From Bradyrhizobium sp. sGM-13 (GTDB taxonomy: Bacteria; Pseudomonadota; Alphaproteobacteria; Rhizobiales; Xanthobacteraceae): a DNA stretch of 64,000 nucleotides. The stretch covers positions 1-64,000 of the forward strand of contig NZ_JAGWDK010000012.1 of the NCBI RefSeq assembly GCF_018398875.1. The letters are read 5' to 3'. Below are positions 45,264 through 54,060 of the stretch, one piece after another. Position 1 is the stretch's first letter. Every line of letters begins with the position of its first letter. The notes under the pieces are model-generated. The model was not told the DNA's origin, searched no databases, and saw only the letters and a list, made by a program, of their open reading frames with translations. Both the position numbers and the translations under genes were made by a program.

Positions 45264-46739
45264 TTACGCCCGCGCCCGCTCGTTGCGGACGCTCTGCAGT
45301 TCCACCGGGCGGTCGGGAATCGAGACGCGGAAGGTGGCGCCAATGGTGCCTTCGACCAGGTGGATGTCGCCGCCATGGGCGCGGACCAGCTCGGCGGCGA
45401 TAGCCAGGCCCAGCCCGCTGCCGCCGGGGCGGCCGGAGGTCTGGAATGCCTCGAACAGGTGCTCGCGCGCCTTTGCCGGCACGCCCGGACCGGTGTCGGA
45501 AACCTCGATGATCGCGACCGAGCCTTCGCGGCGGCCGGTGATTCGGATCTGCAAGGTCGCGGCGTCGCCCTTGGGGCGGCTGTCGAGCGCCTGCACCGCG
45601 TTGCGCACCAGGTTGAGCAGCACGCGAAAGAGCTGGTCGGGATCGGCGTCGATGGAGAGCCCGCGCTCGATCGCATTGATCCAGGTGATCGAGGCGTCGG
45701 CGGCAAGGCCGGCGGATTCGCGCACCTCGGTGACCACGGGTTCGACCTGGATCAGGCGGCGGTCTGGCTCGGCCTCCTGAACGCGGCCATAGGACAGCGT
45801 CGATTGGCAGAAGTCGATGGCGCGCTCCAGCGAGCGCATCAGTTTCGGCGCAAAGCGCTGCACCCGCGGATCGGGCACACTGGCCAACTGATCCGACAGC
45901 AATTGCGAGGACGCCAGAAGATTGCGCAGATCATGATTGATCTTCGACACCGCAAGCCCGAGCGCGGCAAGCCGGCTCTTCTGGGAAAGCATCGAGACGA
46001 GGTCGCGCTGCATGTCGGACAGTTCGCGCTCGACGACGCCGATCTCGTCGCTGCGCTGGCTCGGCACGATTATGCGCGCCGCGCTTTCGGGGTTTTCGTG
46101 GAAGCCGACGAGATTGGCGGTCAGCCGTCGCATCGGGCGGACAAACAGATAATGCAGCGCGAGGTAAACCAGCCCCGCGGCCAGCATCGCGATCCCCAGC
46201 GAGACCAGCAGCAGGTTGCTGGAAAAGCGGTACATGGCAAGCCGCAACGGCTTTTCGTCGACCACGACTTCGATGAATTGGGCGCCGCCGGGCGCAGGTC
46301 CCACCACGCGGATGGTCTGGTTGCCTCGCTCCAGCATGGTCTCAAAGGACTCGACGATCGCGGACCACACCGTGAGCGTCCGCATGTCGATGTCACGGTC
46401 GATCGCCGGCGGCAGGTCCGCGCTGGCGAGCAGCCGACGCTGCTGCCCCATCTTGATGGCGACCGCCCGCGCGCCGACGCTGGTCAGAATCTGCCGGGCC
46501 AGCGAATCCGGGACCATGCCGAGCGGCGCGGCGTCCAGCACCAAGGCGGCAGTATTGGCCGCGGCGAGGCGGTCGTTCAGCCGGTTGGTCCAGAAGTTCG
46601 CGATCGAAGGCACGTAGATCATCAGGAGCGCGATCATCACGAGCGGGATGGTGAGCAGCAGGAGCTTGCCGGACAGGCCGAGCCGCCGCGGGCCCGAAGG
46701 CCGCGGCGCTTGACGAGTCGGCTGGTCGGTCGCTGACAC
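45264..46739 (-). CDS. Membrane sensor histidine kinase
   Basis: About 491 residues from a GTG seven bases after AAGGCGG; an ATG 20 codons upstream is weaker. Two membrane spans (about 25-48 and 182-205) bracket a periplasmic sensor region. A HAMP-type linker follows, then the H-box AVSKINHDLRNLLASSQLL, N-box LLNLVRNAVQALD, G1 EVSDTGPGVP and G2 GGSGLGLAIAAEL. No response regulator gene is beside it. The signal is unknown. Confidence 0.88.
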   Translation of the reverse strand: MSATDQPTRQAPRPSGPRRLGLSGKLLLLTIPLVMIALLMIYVPSIANFWTNRLNDRLAAANTAALVLDAAPLGMVPDSLARQILTSVGARAVAIKMGQQRRLLASADLPPAIDRDIDMRTLTVWSAIVESFETMLERGNQTIRVVGPAPGGAQFIEVVVDEKPLRLAMYRFSSNLLLVSLGIAMLAAGLVYLALHYLFVRPMRRLTANLVGFHENPESAARIIVPSQRSDEIGVVERELSDMQRDLVSMLSQKSRLAALGLAVSKINHDLRNLLASSQLLSDQLASVPDPRVQRFAPKLMRSLERAIDFCQSTLSYGRVQEAEPDRRLIQVEPVVTEVRESAGLAADASITWINAIERGLSIDADPDQLFRVLLNLVRNAVQALDSRPKGDAATLQIRITGRREGSVAIIEVSDTGPGVPAKAREHLFEAFQTSGRPGGSGLGLAIAAELVRAHGGDIHLVEGTIGATFRVSIPDRPVELQSVRNERARA

Positions 46740-47160
46740 GATTATCCGCCTTGATATCTCTGCTTTCGGAGCCCGCCGAACCCAGGCCGCGCGGCTCATA
46801 TAAGTTCGCGTTCCCGTGATTCCGAGGATGCGTTTGGGCCACCGAACGGTCAAATTACCGATCGCTAATGTCCTGTGGTTCCAATGGTCCGGGCGCGTCG
46901 CCGTCTTGCCCCTGAAAACCCCACGAAAACAGATATATTCGCCCCAATTGCGACGTTTCAAAGAACGGCTGATGCGGCAGCCCCCGACATTGACGAAAAC
47001 AGGTCGCTCCCGTATAAGCCGCGCCAATTGTCCGCGATGGCCCGGTTTCACCCGGGGGCGGCTCGCTGTGGGCCGTAAATGGCCCGTTTTCGGGCCGGCC
47101 CGCATCATCGGACGCATCTCAATCCAACAGGCACATTGCCCGGTCAGCGGAGAACTACCC
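46740..47160. other. Divergent intergenic region (histidine kinase / rpmH)
   Basis: About 420 bases without a gene. It contains the rpmH-operon promoter listed separately, and presumably the kinase promoter on the other strand. I looked for DnaA-box-like sequences, because rpmH is next to dnaA in many bacteria, and saw none; this is not an origin. Confidence 0.45.
46990..47018 (+). promoter_or_regulatory. Sigma-70-type promoter of the rpmH-rnpA-yidC operon
   Basis: TTGACG (46990-46995), 17-base spacer, TATAAG (47013-47018). Spacing and both hexamers are close to consensus. It lies about 140 bases before the rpmH start codon. Confidence 0.7.
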
Positions 47161-47295
47161 GTGAAGCGGACTTATCAACCCAGCAAACTGGTGCGCAAGC
47201 GCCGTCACGGCTTCCGCGCCCGTCTCGCCACCGCAGGCGGCCGCAAGGTTCTCGCCGCTCGCCGTGCGCGCGGCCGCAAGCGTCTGAGCGCCTGA
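47161..47295 (+). CDS. rpmH: Ribosomal protein bL34
   Basis: 44 residues from a GTG start. The sequence MKRTYQPSKLVRKRRHGF...GRKVLAARRARGRKRLSA is a complete, textbook bL34, basic throughout, binding 23S rRNA. The universal rpmH-rnpA-yidC order follows. Confidence 0.98.
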   Translation: MKRTYQPSKLVRKRRHGFRARLATAGGRKVLAARRARGRKRLSA

Positions 47296-47322
47296 GCCGG
47301 AACCTTTCCGGAGATTTCATTC

Positions 47323-47772
47323 ATGGATCGGCTGAGGCAGCGGGCGGACTTTCTCGCCGTTGCCAATGGCACGCGGGCCAACAGCGCTGCCTTCGTGGTG
47401 CAGCGCCGGGCCCGCGACGATAACGGCCCGATCCGAATCGGCTTCACCGTTACCAAAAAGAACGGTACTGCTACCGAGCGCAATCGCATCCGGCGCAGGC
47501 TTCGCGAACTGGTGAAGCGGCTGGACGTCATATCAATGCGACCGCACCATGATTATGTGCTGGTAGGCCGTCGCGCCGCGCTCACCCGCGACTTCGCAAC
47601 CATGCTCGACGATCTCCGCTCGGCGCTGCATCGCCTCGACCGGCAGCCGACGGGCAAAGCGTTTTCGAGCGAAGTGGATTCCGGTTCGTGTGAAGAAAAC
47701 GCGTCAAAACGAAAGCTGAGGGCCTCGGTTGCGACATCAGTCGGAACCGAAAGAGCCCGAAACCCGAATTGA
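47323..47772 (+). CDS. rnpA: Ribonuclease P protein component
   Basis: 149 residues. Protein subunit of RNase P, which matures tRNA 5' ends. Conserved elements: RLRQRADFLAVANG, RIGFTVTKKNGTATERNRIRRRLRELVK (the RNR basic helix), and HHDYVLVGRRAALTRDF. It is longer than usual at the C-terminus: residues from about 112 (GKAFSSEVDSGSCEENASKRK) are encoded by a palindromic repeat. The reading frame through the repeat is open. It overlaps the longest yidC frame by four bases. Confidence 0.92.
   Translation: MDRLRQRADFLAVANGTRANSAAFVVQRRARDDNGPIRIGFTVTKKNGTATERNRIRRRLRELVKRLDVISMRPHHDYVLVGRRAALTRDFATMLDDLRSALHRLDRQPTGKAFSSEVDSGSCEENASKRKLRASVATSVGTERARNPN
47659..47702. repeat. Palindromic element inside the rnpA coding region
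   Basis: Arms GCGTTTTC (47659-47666) and GAAAACGC (47695-47702) enclose 28 bases. The adjoining 20 bases (47694-47713) recur at 12833-12852. I recognise the sequence type from rhizobial intergenic repeats (from memory). It is translated in frame as the rnpA tail. Confidence 0.7.
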
Positions 47773-47792
47773 ATGGCGAGACCTCAAAAACG

Positions 47793-49664
47793 ATGACCGA
47801 CAACCGCAACACCATCCTCGCCGTCATTCTGTCCGGCCTCGTGCTGATCGCCTGGCAGTATTTCTACAACATGCCGCAGATGGAGCGGCAGCGGGCGCAA
47901 CAGCAGACCCAGGCTGAACTTAACAAGTCGCAGCCGCCGGCGACCCCGGGCGCCACCCCGCAGCCGGGCTCGACGCCATCGGCCAGCACTCCCGGCCAGC
48001 CCGGCGCGGCCCAGCCGGTCGTCAGCCGCGACGCCGCGATTGCCGCCAATCCGCGCATCAAGATCGAGACGCCGCGCGTCTCCGGCAGCATCTCGCTGAA
48101 GGGCGCCCGCATCGATGACCTTTCGCTGGAGAAATTCCGCGATACCGTCGATCCGAAATCGCCCGCGATCGTGCTGTTTTCGCCGTCGAACACCGCGCAT
48201 CCTTATTACGCGGAGTTCGGCTGGGTCGCCGCCTCGGGTTCGACGGCGCGGCTTCCCGATCGCGAGACGGTGTGGCAGCAGGAGGGTTCCGGCAGCCTGA
48301 CGCCGAGCAACCCGGTGACGCTCAAATACGACAATGGCGAAGGCCTCACCTTCCGCCGCACCATTGCGATGGACGACCGCTATCTCTTCACGATCAAGGA
48401 TGATGTTACCAATGTCGGCAGCGCGCCGGTCACGCTCTATCCGTTCGCACTGATCTCGCGCCACGGCACGCCTGAAGTCTCGGGCTACTACATCCTGCAC
48501 GAAGGCCTGATCGGCTATCTCGGCGAAAAGGGCCTGCAGGAACACGGCTACAAGGCCGTCGCCGAGGCGCCAGTCCTGGGCAATGGGGGGCGCGGCTTCG
48601 AGTTTAATGTGACGAATGGCTGGCTTGGCATCACCGACAAGTATTGGGCCGCGGCGCTGTTGCCCGACACGTCGGCGCGCCTCAAGGCTCGCTTCCTCGC
48701 CGAACCCGGCGCCAAGGTTCGTTATCAGGCCGACTACCTGCAGGATCCGCAGACCATTGCGATCGGCGGCACCGGCAGCGCCAATGCGCGGCTGTTTGCG
48801 GGCGCCAAGGAAGCCGGCGTCGTCGGCATCAATTTCCCGCTCGCCGGCCACGGCGGCTACAACAAGCAGCTCGGGCTGAACCATTTCGACCTGTTGATCG
48901 ACTGGGGCTGGTTCTACTTCATCACCAAGCCGATGTTCCTGGCGCTCGACTACTTCTTCCATCTGTTCGGCAATTTCGGCGTCTCCATCCTGCTGGTGAC
49001 CCTGCTGATCAAGCTTTTGTTCTTCCCGCTCGCCAACAAGTCCTACGAGTCGATGGCGAAGATGAAGTCGGTGCAGCCGCAACTCGCGGCGCTGAAGGAA
49101 AAATATCCCGACGACCGGCAGAAGCAGCAGCAGGAGATGATGGAGATCTACCGCAAGGAGAAGATCAACCCGATCGCCGGGTGTCTTCCGATCGCGCTGC
49201 AGATCCCGGTGTTCTTCTCGCTCTACAAAGTGCTGTTCGTCACCATCGAGATGCGGCATGCGCCGTTCTATGGCTGGATCAAGGACCTCTCGGCGGCCGA
49301 CCCGACCAACCTGTTCAACCTGTTCGGTCTGCTGCCTTTCGATCCGACGCATATACCGGTGATCGGATATTACCTCGCGCTCGGCATCTGGCCGATCATC
49401 ATGGGTATCACGATGTGGATCCAGATGAAGCTGAACCCGACACCGCCGGATCCAACCCAGAAGATGATCTTCGACTGGATGCCGTTGATCTTCACCTTCA
49501 TGCTGGCGGGCTTCCCGGCGGGTCTCGTGATCTACTGGGCCTGGAACAACCTGCTCTCGGTGGTCCAGCAGAGCTACATCATGCGCAAGAACGGCGTGAA
49601 GGTGGAGCTGTTCGACAATCTCAAGGCGACGTTCGCGCCGAAGAAAGCCGCCGAGAAGACGTGA
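47793..49664 (+). CDS. yidC: Membrane protein insertase YidC
   Basis: 623 residues. N-terminal span (NTILAVILSGLVLIAWQYF), a Gln/Pro/Ala-rich linker, a large periplasmic beta domain (about 70-370) and the conserved C-terminal five-span core: FGVSILLVTLLIKLLFFPLANKSY, the coiled KMKSVQPQLAALKEKYPDD loop, INPIAGCLPIALQIPVFFSLYKVL and GLVIYWAWNNLLSVVQQ. Inserts inner-membrane proteins alone or with SecYEG. The start is the ATG at MTDNRNT; a TTG eight codons upstream overlaps rnpA. Confidence 0.96.
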   Translation: MTDNRNTILAVILSGLVLIAWQYFYNMPQMERQRAQQQTQAELNKSQPPATPGATPQPGSTPSASTPGQPGAAQPVVSRDAAIAANPRIKIETPRVSGSISLKGARIDDLSLEKFRDTVDPKSPAIVLFSPSNTAHPYYAEFGWVAASGSTARLPDRETVWQQEGSGSLTPSNPVTLKYDNGEGLTFRRTIAMDDRYLFTIKDDVTNVGSAPVTLYPFALISRHGTPEVSGYYILHEGLIGYLGEKGLQEHGYKAVAEAPVLGNGGRGFEFNVTNGWLGITDKYWAAALLPDTSARLKARFLAEPGAKVRYQADYLQDPQTIAIGGTGSANARLFAGAKEAGVVGINFPLAGHGGYNKQLGLNHFDLLIDWGWFYFITKPMFLALDYFFHLFGNFGVSILLVTLLIKLLFFPLANKSYESMAKMKSVQPQLAALKEKYPDDRQKQQQEMMEIYRKEKINPIAGCLPIALQIPVFFSLYKVLFVTIEMRHAPFYGWIKDLSAADPTNLFNLFGLLPFDPTHIPVIGYYLALGIWPIIMGITMWIQMKLNPTPPDPTQKMIFDWMPLIFTFMLAGFPAGLVIYWAWNNLLSVVQQSYIMRKNGVKVELFDNLKATFAPKKAAEKT

Positions 49665-49704
49665 GAGCTGCCGCACTGTTAGCAGTGCAAGCACCCTCCA
49701 ACCC

Positions 49705-49796
49705 CGTCATGCCCGGCCTTGTGCCGGGCATCCACGTCTTTACGGTATTGGTGATAGAGGAAGACGTGGATGGCCGGGACAAGCCCGGCCATGACG
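49705..49796. repeat. Palindromic repeat, CGTCATGCCCGGC family
   Basis: Left arm CGTCATGCCCGGCCTTGTGC and right arm ending GGCCATGACG, with CCACGTCTT/AAGACGTGG continuing the pairing inward. It lies between yidC and engB and could stabilise or end the yidC transcript. A smaller hairpin (GCACTG/CAGTGC) precedes it. Confidence 0.8.
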
Positions 49797-49815
49797 ATGG
49801 ATCTGGGACCTTCGC

Positions 49816-50466
49816 ATGACCGCCGAAACCGATGCGGAGCTGATCGAAGAGGGACGAAAACTCTTCGCCGGCGAATGGAAGTTCGTCTGGGCCTCGCCCT
49901 CGATCGAGACGCTGCCGCCGATGGCGGGCATGGAAGTGGCGTTTGCCGGCCGCTCCAATGTCGGCAAATCGAGTCTCATCAACGCGCTCACGGGGCGCAA
50001 CGCGCTGGCTCGCACCTCGCATACGCCGGGCCGCACCCAGGAACTGATTTTCTTCGAAGGGCCTGACAAGGCCGGGCTGCGGCTAGTCGACATGCCCGGC
50101 TATGGCTATGCCTCGGCGCCGAAAACCAAGGTCGCCTCCTGGACCAAGCTGATTCATCAATTCCTGTTAGGACGCGCCACGCTGGCGCGGGTCTATGTGC
50201 TGATCGACGCGCGCCACGGCATCAAGGACGTCGATCAGGACGTGCTGAAGACGCTGGATAAATCCGCCGTGAGCTACCAGGTGGTGCTGACGAAAGCGGA
50301 TCAAGTGAAGCCCGCTGAGCTGCAAAAGAACATCGCCGAGACCGCGGCCGCGCTCGCCAAGCATCCGGCGGCGTTTCCGGATGTCTTGGTGACCTCCTCG
50401 CGCACCAGCGCGGGCATGCCGGAACTGCGCGCTGCGATGGTGCGCCTGTTGAAAGAGCGTCGCTGA
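49816..50466 (+). CDS. engB: Ribosome-biogenesis GTPase EngB (YihA/YsxC)
   Basis: 216 residues. Essential GTPase acting in 50S assembly. G1 AGRSNVGKSS, G2 region THTPGRTQ, G3 DMPGYGYA, G4 TKAD, G5 near TSSRTSAG. Length and the FVWASPSIETLPP lead-in are typical of Rhizobiales. It overlaps the next gene by one base (TGATG). Confidence 0.95.
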   Translation: MTAETDAELIEEGRKLFAGEWKFVWASPSIETLPPMAGMEVAFAGRSNVGKSSLINALTGRNALARTSHTPGRTQELIFFEGPDKAGLRLVDMPGYGYASAPKTKVASWTKLIHQFLLGRATLARVYVLIDARHGIKDVDQDVLKTLDKSAVSYQVVLTKADQVKPAELQKNIAETAAALAKHPAAFPDVLVTSSRTSAGMPELRAAMVRLLKERR

Positions 50467-50837
50467 TGAACCGCGCCGGCCGCATCCTGATCGTGCTCGC
50501 TGCCATCATGGGCGCTGACGGTGTCATGCTTGCGGCCGCCTCCGCCCATGGCGCGGATGCGTCGCGGCTGGCTTCCGCCTCGTCGATGCTGTTGTTTCAC
50601 GCCAGCGCGGTATTGGGCGCCGTCGCGTTGGCCGAGCGCGGGATGGTTCACGCGAAAATCGGTATCGCGGCCGCTTTCGGCTTTGTTCTCGCAGCGAGCC
50701 TGTTCGCCGGCGATTTGACGTTGCGGCACTATGCCGGGCATGGGCTGTTTACGATGGCCGCGCCCACCGGGGGGACACTGCTGATCGCGAGCTGGCTGGC
50801 GCTGGCGGTTTCGGCGGCGTGGCCGAAGCCGAGGTAA
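50466..50837 (+). CDS. DUF423 membrane protein
   Basis: 123 residues with four hydrophobic segments (ILIVLAAIMGADGVML, LLFHASAVLGAVAL, IGIAAAFGFVLAASLFAG, GGTLLIASWLALAVSAAW). The start overlaps the engB stop by one base. DUF423 proteins are small inner-membrane proteins of unknown function. Confidence 0.85.
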   Translation: MNRAGRILIVLAAIMGADGVMLAAASAHGADASRLASASSMLLFHASAVLGAVALAERGMVHAKIGIAAAFGFVLAASLFAGDLTLRHYAGHGLFTMAAPTGGTLLIASWLALAVSAAWPKPR

Positions 50838-50850
50838 CGCCCAGATCTTG

Positions 50851-50942
50851 TGTCCCGGACGCGGTGCAGCGTGCAACGCTGCTCCGCAGAGCCGGAGTCG
50901 CGCGAAGCGCGATCCTGGGCGCGCTGCGCTGCGTCCGGGGCA
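50851..50942. repeat. Palindromic repeat, TGTCCCGGACGC family
   Basis: Imperfect inverted repeat: left TGTCCCGGACGCGGTGCAGC, right GCGCTGCGTCCGGGGCA. Also contains GTCGCGCGAAGCGCGATC, an internal dyad. Lies between the DUF423 gene and argB. Confidence 0.7.
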
Positions 50943-51029
50943 CGAGCCCCTGCAACATCGTCACTTTGCGCCCTGCCCGCCAATCGGATAGAACCCGGCC
51001 CGACATCCGAAAATGGCGAGACCCGCTTC

Positions 51030-51926
51030 ATGACATCAGCGCAAGATATCAGCCCGCTCGATCAGGCCCGCATCCTGTCGGAAGCGCTTCCACATATGCA
51101 GCAATATGACGAGGAAACCATCGTCATCAAATATGGCGGCCACGCCATGGGTGCGGAGGAAACTGCCAAGGCATTTGCGCGCGACATCGTGCTTCTGGAG
51201 CAGACCGCGATCAATCCGGTGGTGGTGCATGGCGGCGGGCCGCAGATCGCGACCATGCTGAAGCGGCTCGGCATTCAATCGGAATTTGCCGCCGGGCTGC
51301 GCATCACCGATGCCGCCACGATTGAGATCGTCGAGATGGTGCTGGCGGGCTCGGTCAACAAGCAACTCGTCGGCTATATCAACGAAGCCGGCGGCAGGGC
51401 CGTCGGACTATCCGGCAAGGACGGCAACATGGTGAAGGCGACCAAGACGTCGCGGACCATGGTCGATCCGGATTCGAATATCGAGAAGGCGATCGATCTC
51501 GGCTTTGTCGGCGATCCCGACAAGGTCGATCTCACGCTGTTGAACCAGTTGATCGGCTATGAACTGATCCCGGTGCTGGCGCCGCTGGCGACCTCGCATG
51601 ACGGCCACACGCTCAACATCAACGCCGACACCTTTGCCGGCGCAGTGGCCGGCGCGCTCAAGGCTAAGCGGCTGTTGCTGTTGACCGATGTTCCCGGCGT
51701 GCTCGACAAGTCGAAGAAGCTGATTCCGGAATTGTCGGTGAAGGACGCGCGAAAGCTGATCGCCGACGGCACGATTTCCGGCGGCATGATTCCGAAGGTC
51801 GAGACCTGCATCTACGCGCTGGAACAGGGCGTGCAGGGCGTCGTCATCATCGACGGCAAGATGCGGCACGCGGTGCTGCTCGAATTGTTCACCAACCAGG
51901 GCACCGGCACGCTGATCCATAAGTGA
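51030..51926 (+). CDS. argB: Acetylglutamate kinase
   Basis: 298 residues. Second step of arginine synthesis, phosphorylating N-acetylglutamate. Amino-acid-kinase motifs: VIKYGGHAMG, VVHGGGPQI, AGLRITDAATIEIVEMVLAG, ININADTFAGAVAGAL, SGGMIPKVETC. The N-terminal helix before the core (SPLDQARILSEALPHMQQY) suggests the arginine-inhibited hexameric type. The ATG is chosen over an upstream frame that runs through the repeat. It overlaps the next gene by one base. Confidence 0.96.
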   Translation: MTSAQDISPLDQARILSEALPHMQQYDEETIVIKYGGHAMGAEETAKAFARDIVLLEQTAINPVVVHGGGPQIATMLKRLGIQSEFAAGLRITDAATIEIVEMVLAGSVNKQLVGYINEAGGRAVGLSGKDGNMVKATKTSRTMVDPDSNIEKAIDLGFVGDPDKVDLTLLNQLIGYELIPVLAPLATSHDGHTLNINADTFAGAVAGALKAKRLLLLTDVPGVLDKSKKLIPELSVKDARKLIADGTISGGMIPKVETCIYALEQGVQGVVIIDGKMRHAVLLELFTNQGTGTLIHK

Positions 51927-53008
51927 TGCGCAAAGCGGCGAGGCGAACAGAGGCCGTCACGGCCGGGCTTGTCGAGTGGAGAACGAGGCCACGCCCTCTA
52001 TCCGCTCTCACGCGCATTCTGATGTCGCTGCCGGCTGCGATGATCTCGCTGTTCGTTTCTTCACTGCCCGCGTTCGCCGACTTAAAGCTCTGCAACCGCA
52101 TGAGCTACGTCGTCGAGGCCGCGATCGGCATCGACGAGAAATCGGCGACCGCGACGCGCGGCTGGTTCCGGATCGATCCGGCCGCCTGCCGGGTGGTGCT
52201 GCAGGGCGCGCTGACGGCCGACCGTATCCTGTTGAACGCCCGTGCGCTCGGCGTCTACGGCGCTTCGCCGATCCCGCAGAACGGCAGCGACACGCTGTGC
52301 ATCGCGCCGGACAATTTCGTCATCGCCGCCGCCCGCCAGTGCCGCGGCAACCAGACGCCCGCGCCGTTCACCCAGATCACGCCGACGCGGACCGACGACG
52401 GCACCCTTGTCGCCTATCTGGCCGAAGATTCCGAGTATGACGACGAGCAGGCGCGGCTCGCCGGCATCCAGCGGCTCCTGGTGATCGCGGGCTATGACGC
52501 CGCGCCGATCGACGGCGTCGACGGGCCGAAGACGCAAGCCGCCCTGAGCGCCTTTCTGAAGAGCCGCGGACTGGCGGCCGAAATCGTGCAGTCGCAAAAC
52601 TTCTTTGCCACCATGATCGACGCCGTGCAAAAGCCCTCCACCACAGGGCTGACCTGGTGCAACGACACGCCGCACAAGGTCATGGCGGCGGTCGCCACCG
52701 ACGACGGCAAAGCGGTGACCAGCCGCGGCTGGTACCGCATCGATCCCGGCAAGTGCCTGCATCCCGATGTGATCGGCCAACCCAAACAGGTTTATAGCTT
52801 TGCCGAAGCCGTCGACGGCGAAAACCGCACTATCAAGTATCGGGACAAGCCGTTGAACTGGGGCGGCCCGAAACAGCTCTGCACGCGCGAAAGCAAGTTC
52901 GAGATATCCGAACAGGGCGATTGCGGTACGCGCGGGCTTGCCGCAATCGGGTTTGCGCCGATCGATATGAGTAGCGGCGGCAAGACGCTGCGATTTGCGA
53001 TGCCGTAA
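51926..53008 (+). CDS. Exported protein with two DUF1036 domains flanking a PG-binding-like segment
   Basis: 360 residues. A hydrophobic export signal (about 32-51; SLPAAMISLFVSSLPAFA) follows a charged lead; an ATG 32 codons on (52022) would give a conventional signal peptide. Two related DUF1036 units are visible: LKLCNRMSYVVEAAIG...GWFRIDPAACRVV and LTWCNDTPHKVMAAVA...GWYRIDPGKCLHP. Between them, IQRLLVIAGYDAAPIDGVDG...ALSAFLKSRGL resembles a peptidoglycan-binding_1 repeat. Several paired cysteines fit a periplasmic protein. Function unknown. Confidence 0.8.
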   Translation: MRKAARRTEAVTAGLVEWRTRPRPLSALTRILMSLPAAMISLFVSSLPAFADLKLCNRMSYVVEAAIGIDEKSATATRGWFRIDPAACRVVLQGALTADRILLNARALGVYGASPIPQNGSDTLCIAPDNFVIAAARQCRGNQTPAPFTQITPTRTDDGTLVAYLAEDSEYDDEQARLAGIQRLLVIAGYDAAPIDGVDGPKTQAALSAFLKSRGLAAEIVQSQNFFATMIDAVQKPSTTGLTWCNDTPHKVMAAVATDDGKAVTSRGWYRIDPGKCLHPDVIGQPKQVYSFAEAVDGENRTIKYRDKPLNWGGPKQLCTRESKFEISEQGDCGTRGLAAIGFAPIDMSSGGKTLRFAMP

Positions 53009-53025
53009 TGGGACACAATTCCATC

Positions 53026-53162
53026 GTCGTCCCTGCGAACGCAGGGACCCATAACCACCGAACTGAGTTTTGGCTACTGTGCTACCAACGAACAGAGGCA
53101 ATGCGCACTGTGCTCATCAATAATCGCCGCGGCTTATGGGTCCCTGCTTTCGCAGGGACGAC
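53026..53162. repeat. Palindromic repeat, GTCGTCCCTGCG family
   Basis: Left end GTCGTCCCTGCGAACGCAGG, right end CCTGCTTTCGCAGGGACGAC, with GGACCCATAA/TTATGGGTCC inside each arm. A second copy is at 61967-62100. It stops 15 bases before the next start codon. Confidence 0.85.
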
Positions 53163-53177
53163 GGGTTTAGACAGCAA

Positions 53178-53879
53178 ATGAAAACCACTTCGCCCCGCTC
53201 CTTCAGCCACATCGACACCTGGGTGTTCGATCTCGACAACACGCTGTATCCGCATCACGTCAATCTGTGGCAGCAGGTCGACGCGCGGATCGGCGAGTTC
53301 ATCAGCGCTTACTTAAAGATCTCCGCGGAAGAAGCCCGCGTGATCCAGAAGGACTATTACCGCCGTTACGGCACCAGCATGCGCGGCATGATGACCGAGC
53401 ACGGCGTGCGCGCCGACGATTACCTCGCCTATGTGCACCAGATCGATCATTCGCCGCTGGAGCCGAACCCGGCGATGGGGGCAGCGATCGCAAAACTTTC
53501 GGGGCGCAAGCTGATCCTGACCAACGGCTCGACCGATCATGCCGGCGCGGTGTTGAAGCGGCTCGGCATCGGCGAGCATTTCGAGGCGGTGTTCGATATC
53601 ATCGCCGCCGAGCTGGAGCCGAAGCCGGCGCCGCAGACCTACGATAGGTTCCTGCGTGTCCACGGCGTCGATCCCCTGAGATCGGCGATGTTCGAGGATC
53701 TCGCCCGCAACCTCGTGGTGCCGCACCAGCTCGGCATGACCACGGTGCTGGTGGTGCCTGACGGCGCCAAGGAAGTGGTGCGCGAGGACTGGGAGCTGGA
53801 GGGCCGCGATGCAGCTTACGTCGATCATGTCACGGATGATTTGACGGGGTTTTTGGAGCGATTGGCGCAATCAAAGTAG
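53178..53879 (+). CDS. HAD-family pyrimidine 5'-nucleotidase-like phosphatase
   Basis: 233 residues. HAD motif I WVFDLDNTLYP (nucleophile Asp), motif II LILTNGST, motif III Lys in LEPKPAPQTYD, motif IV FEDLARNL. The cap and the NLWQQVDARIGEFI helix match the SDT1-like pyrimidine nucleotidases of alphaproteobacteria. Substrate preference is inferred. The ATG lies 15 bases after a palindromic repeat and lacks a strong ribosome site. Confidence 0.87.
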   Translation: MKTTSPRSFSHIDTWVFDLDNTLYPHHVNLWQQVDARIGEFISAYLKISAEEARVIQKDYYRRYGTSMRGMMTEHGVRADDYLAYVHQIDHSPLEPNPAMGAAIAKLSGRKLILTNGSTDHAGAVLKRLGIGEHFEAVFDIIAAELEPKPAPQTYDRFLRVHGVDPLRSAMFEDLARNLVVPHQLGMTTVLVVPDGAKEVVREDWELEGRDAAYVDHVTDDLTGFLERLAQSK

Positions 53880-53981
53880 GTCGTCATACCCCGCGAAGGC
53901 GGGGTATCCAGTAATCACCAGCATCTCGATCAATTACAGCGGCCGCGGCGTACCGGGTCACCCGCCTTCGCGGGTGACGAC
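53880..53981. repeat. Palindromic repeat, GTCATACCCCGCGAAGGCGGG family
   Basis: Two inverted halves: CATACCCCGCGAAGGCGGGG at the left and GTCACCCGCCTTCGCGGGTG at the right, with TATCCAGTA just inside the left arm. Related copies at 57058-57160 and 60433-60534. It starts one base after the nucleotidase stop. Confidence 0.85.
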
Positions 53982-54060
53982 GGGGAGGGTTTGCCTTGAC
54001 TCTCACCTCCCAAATCCCGAAAAAGCCCACCGACTTTGCCCAATCCCCCGAGGAATCCCG

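Noticed and set aside
46740..47160. Possible replication origin next to rpmH
   Set aside because: No DnaA boxes or AT-rich unwinding region are visible, and dnaA/dnaN are absent; in this group the origin is not located at rpmH.
47784..49694. Long minus-strand frame (636 codons) opposite yidC
   Set aside because: It is composed of His/Asp/Arg-rich low-information sequence and is fully antisense to yidC.
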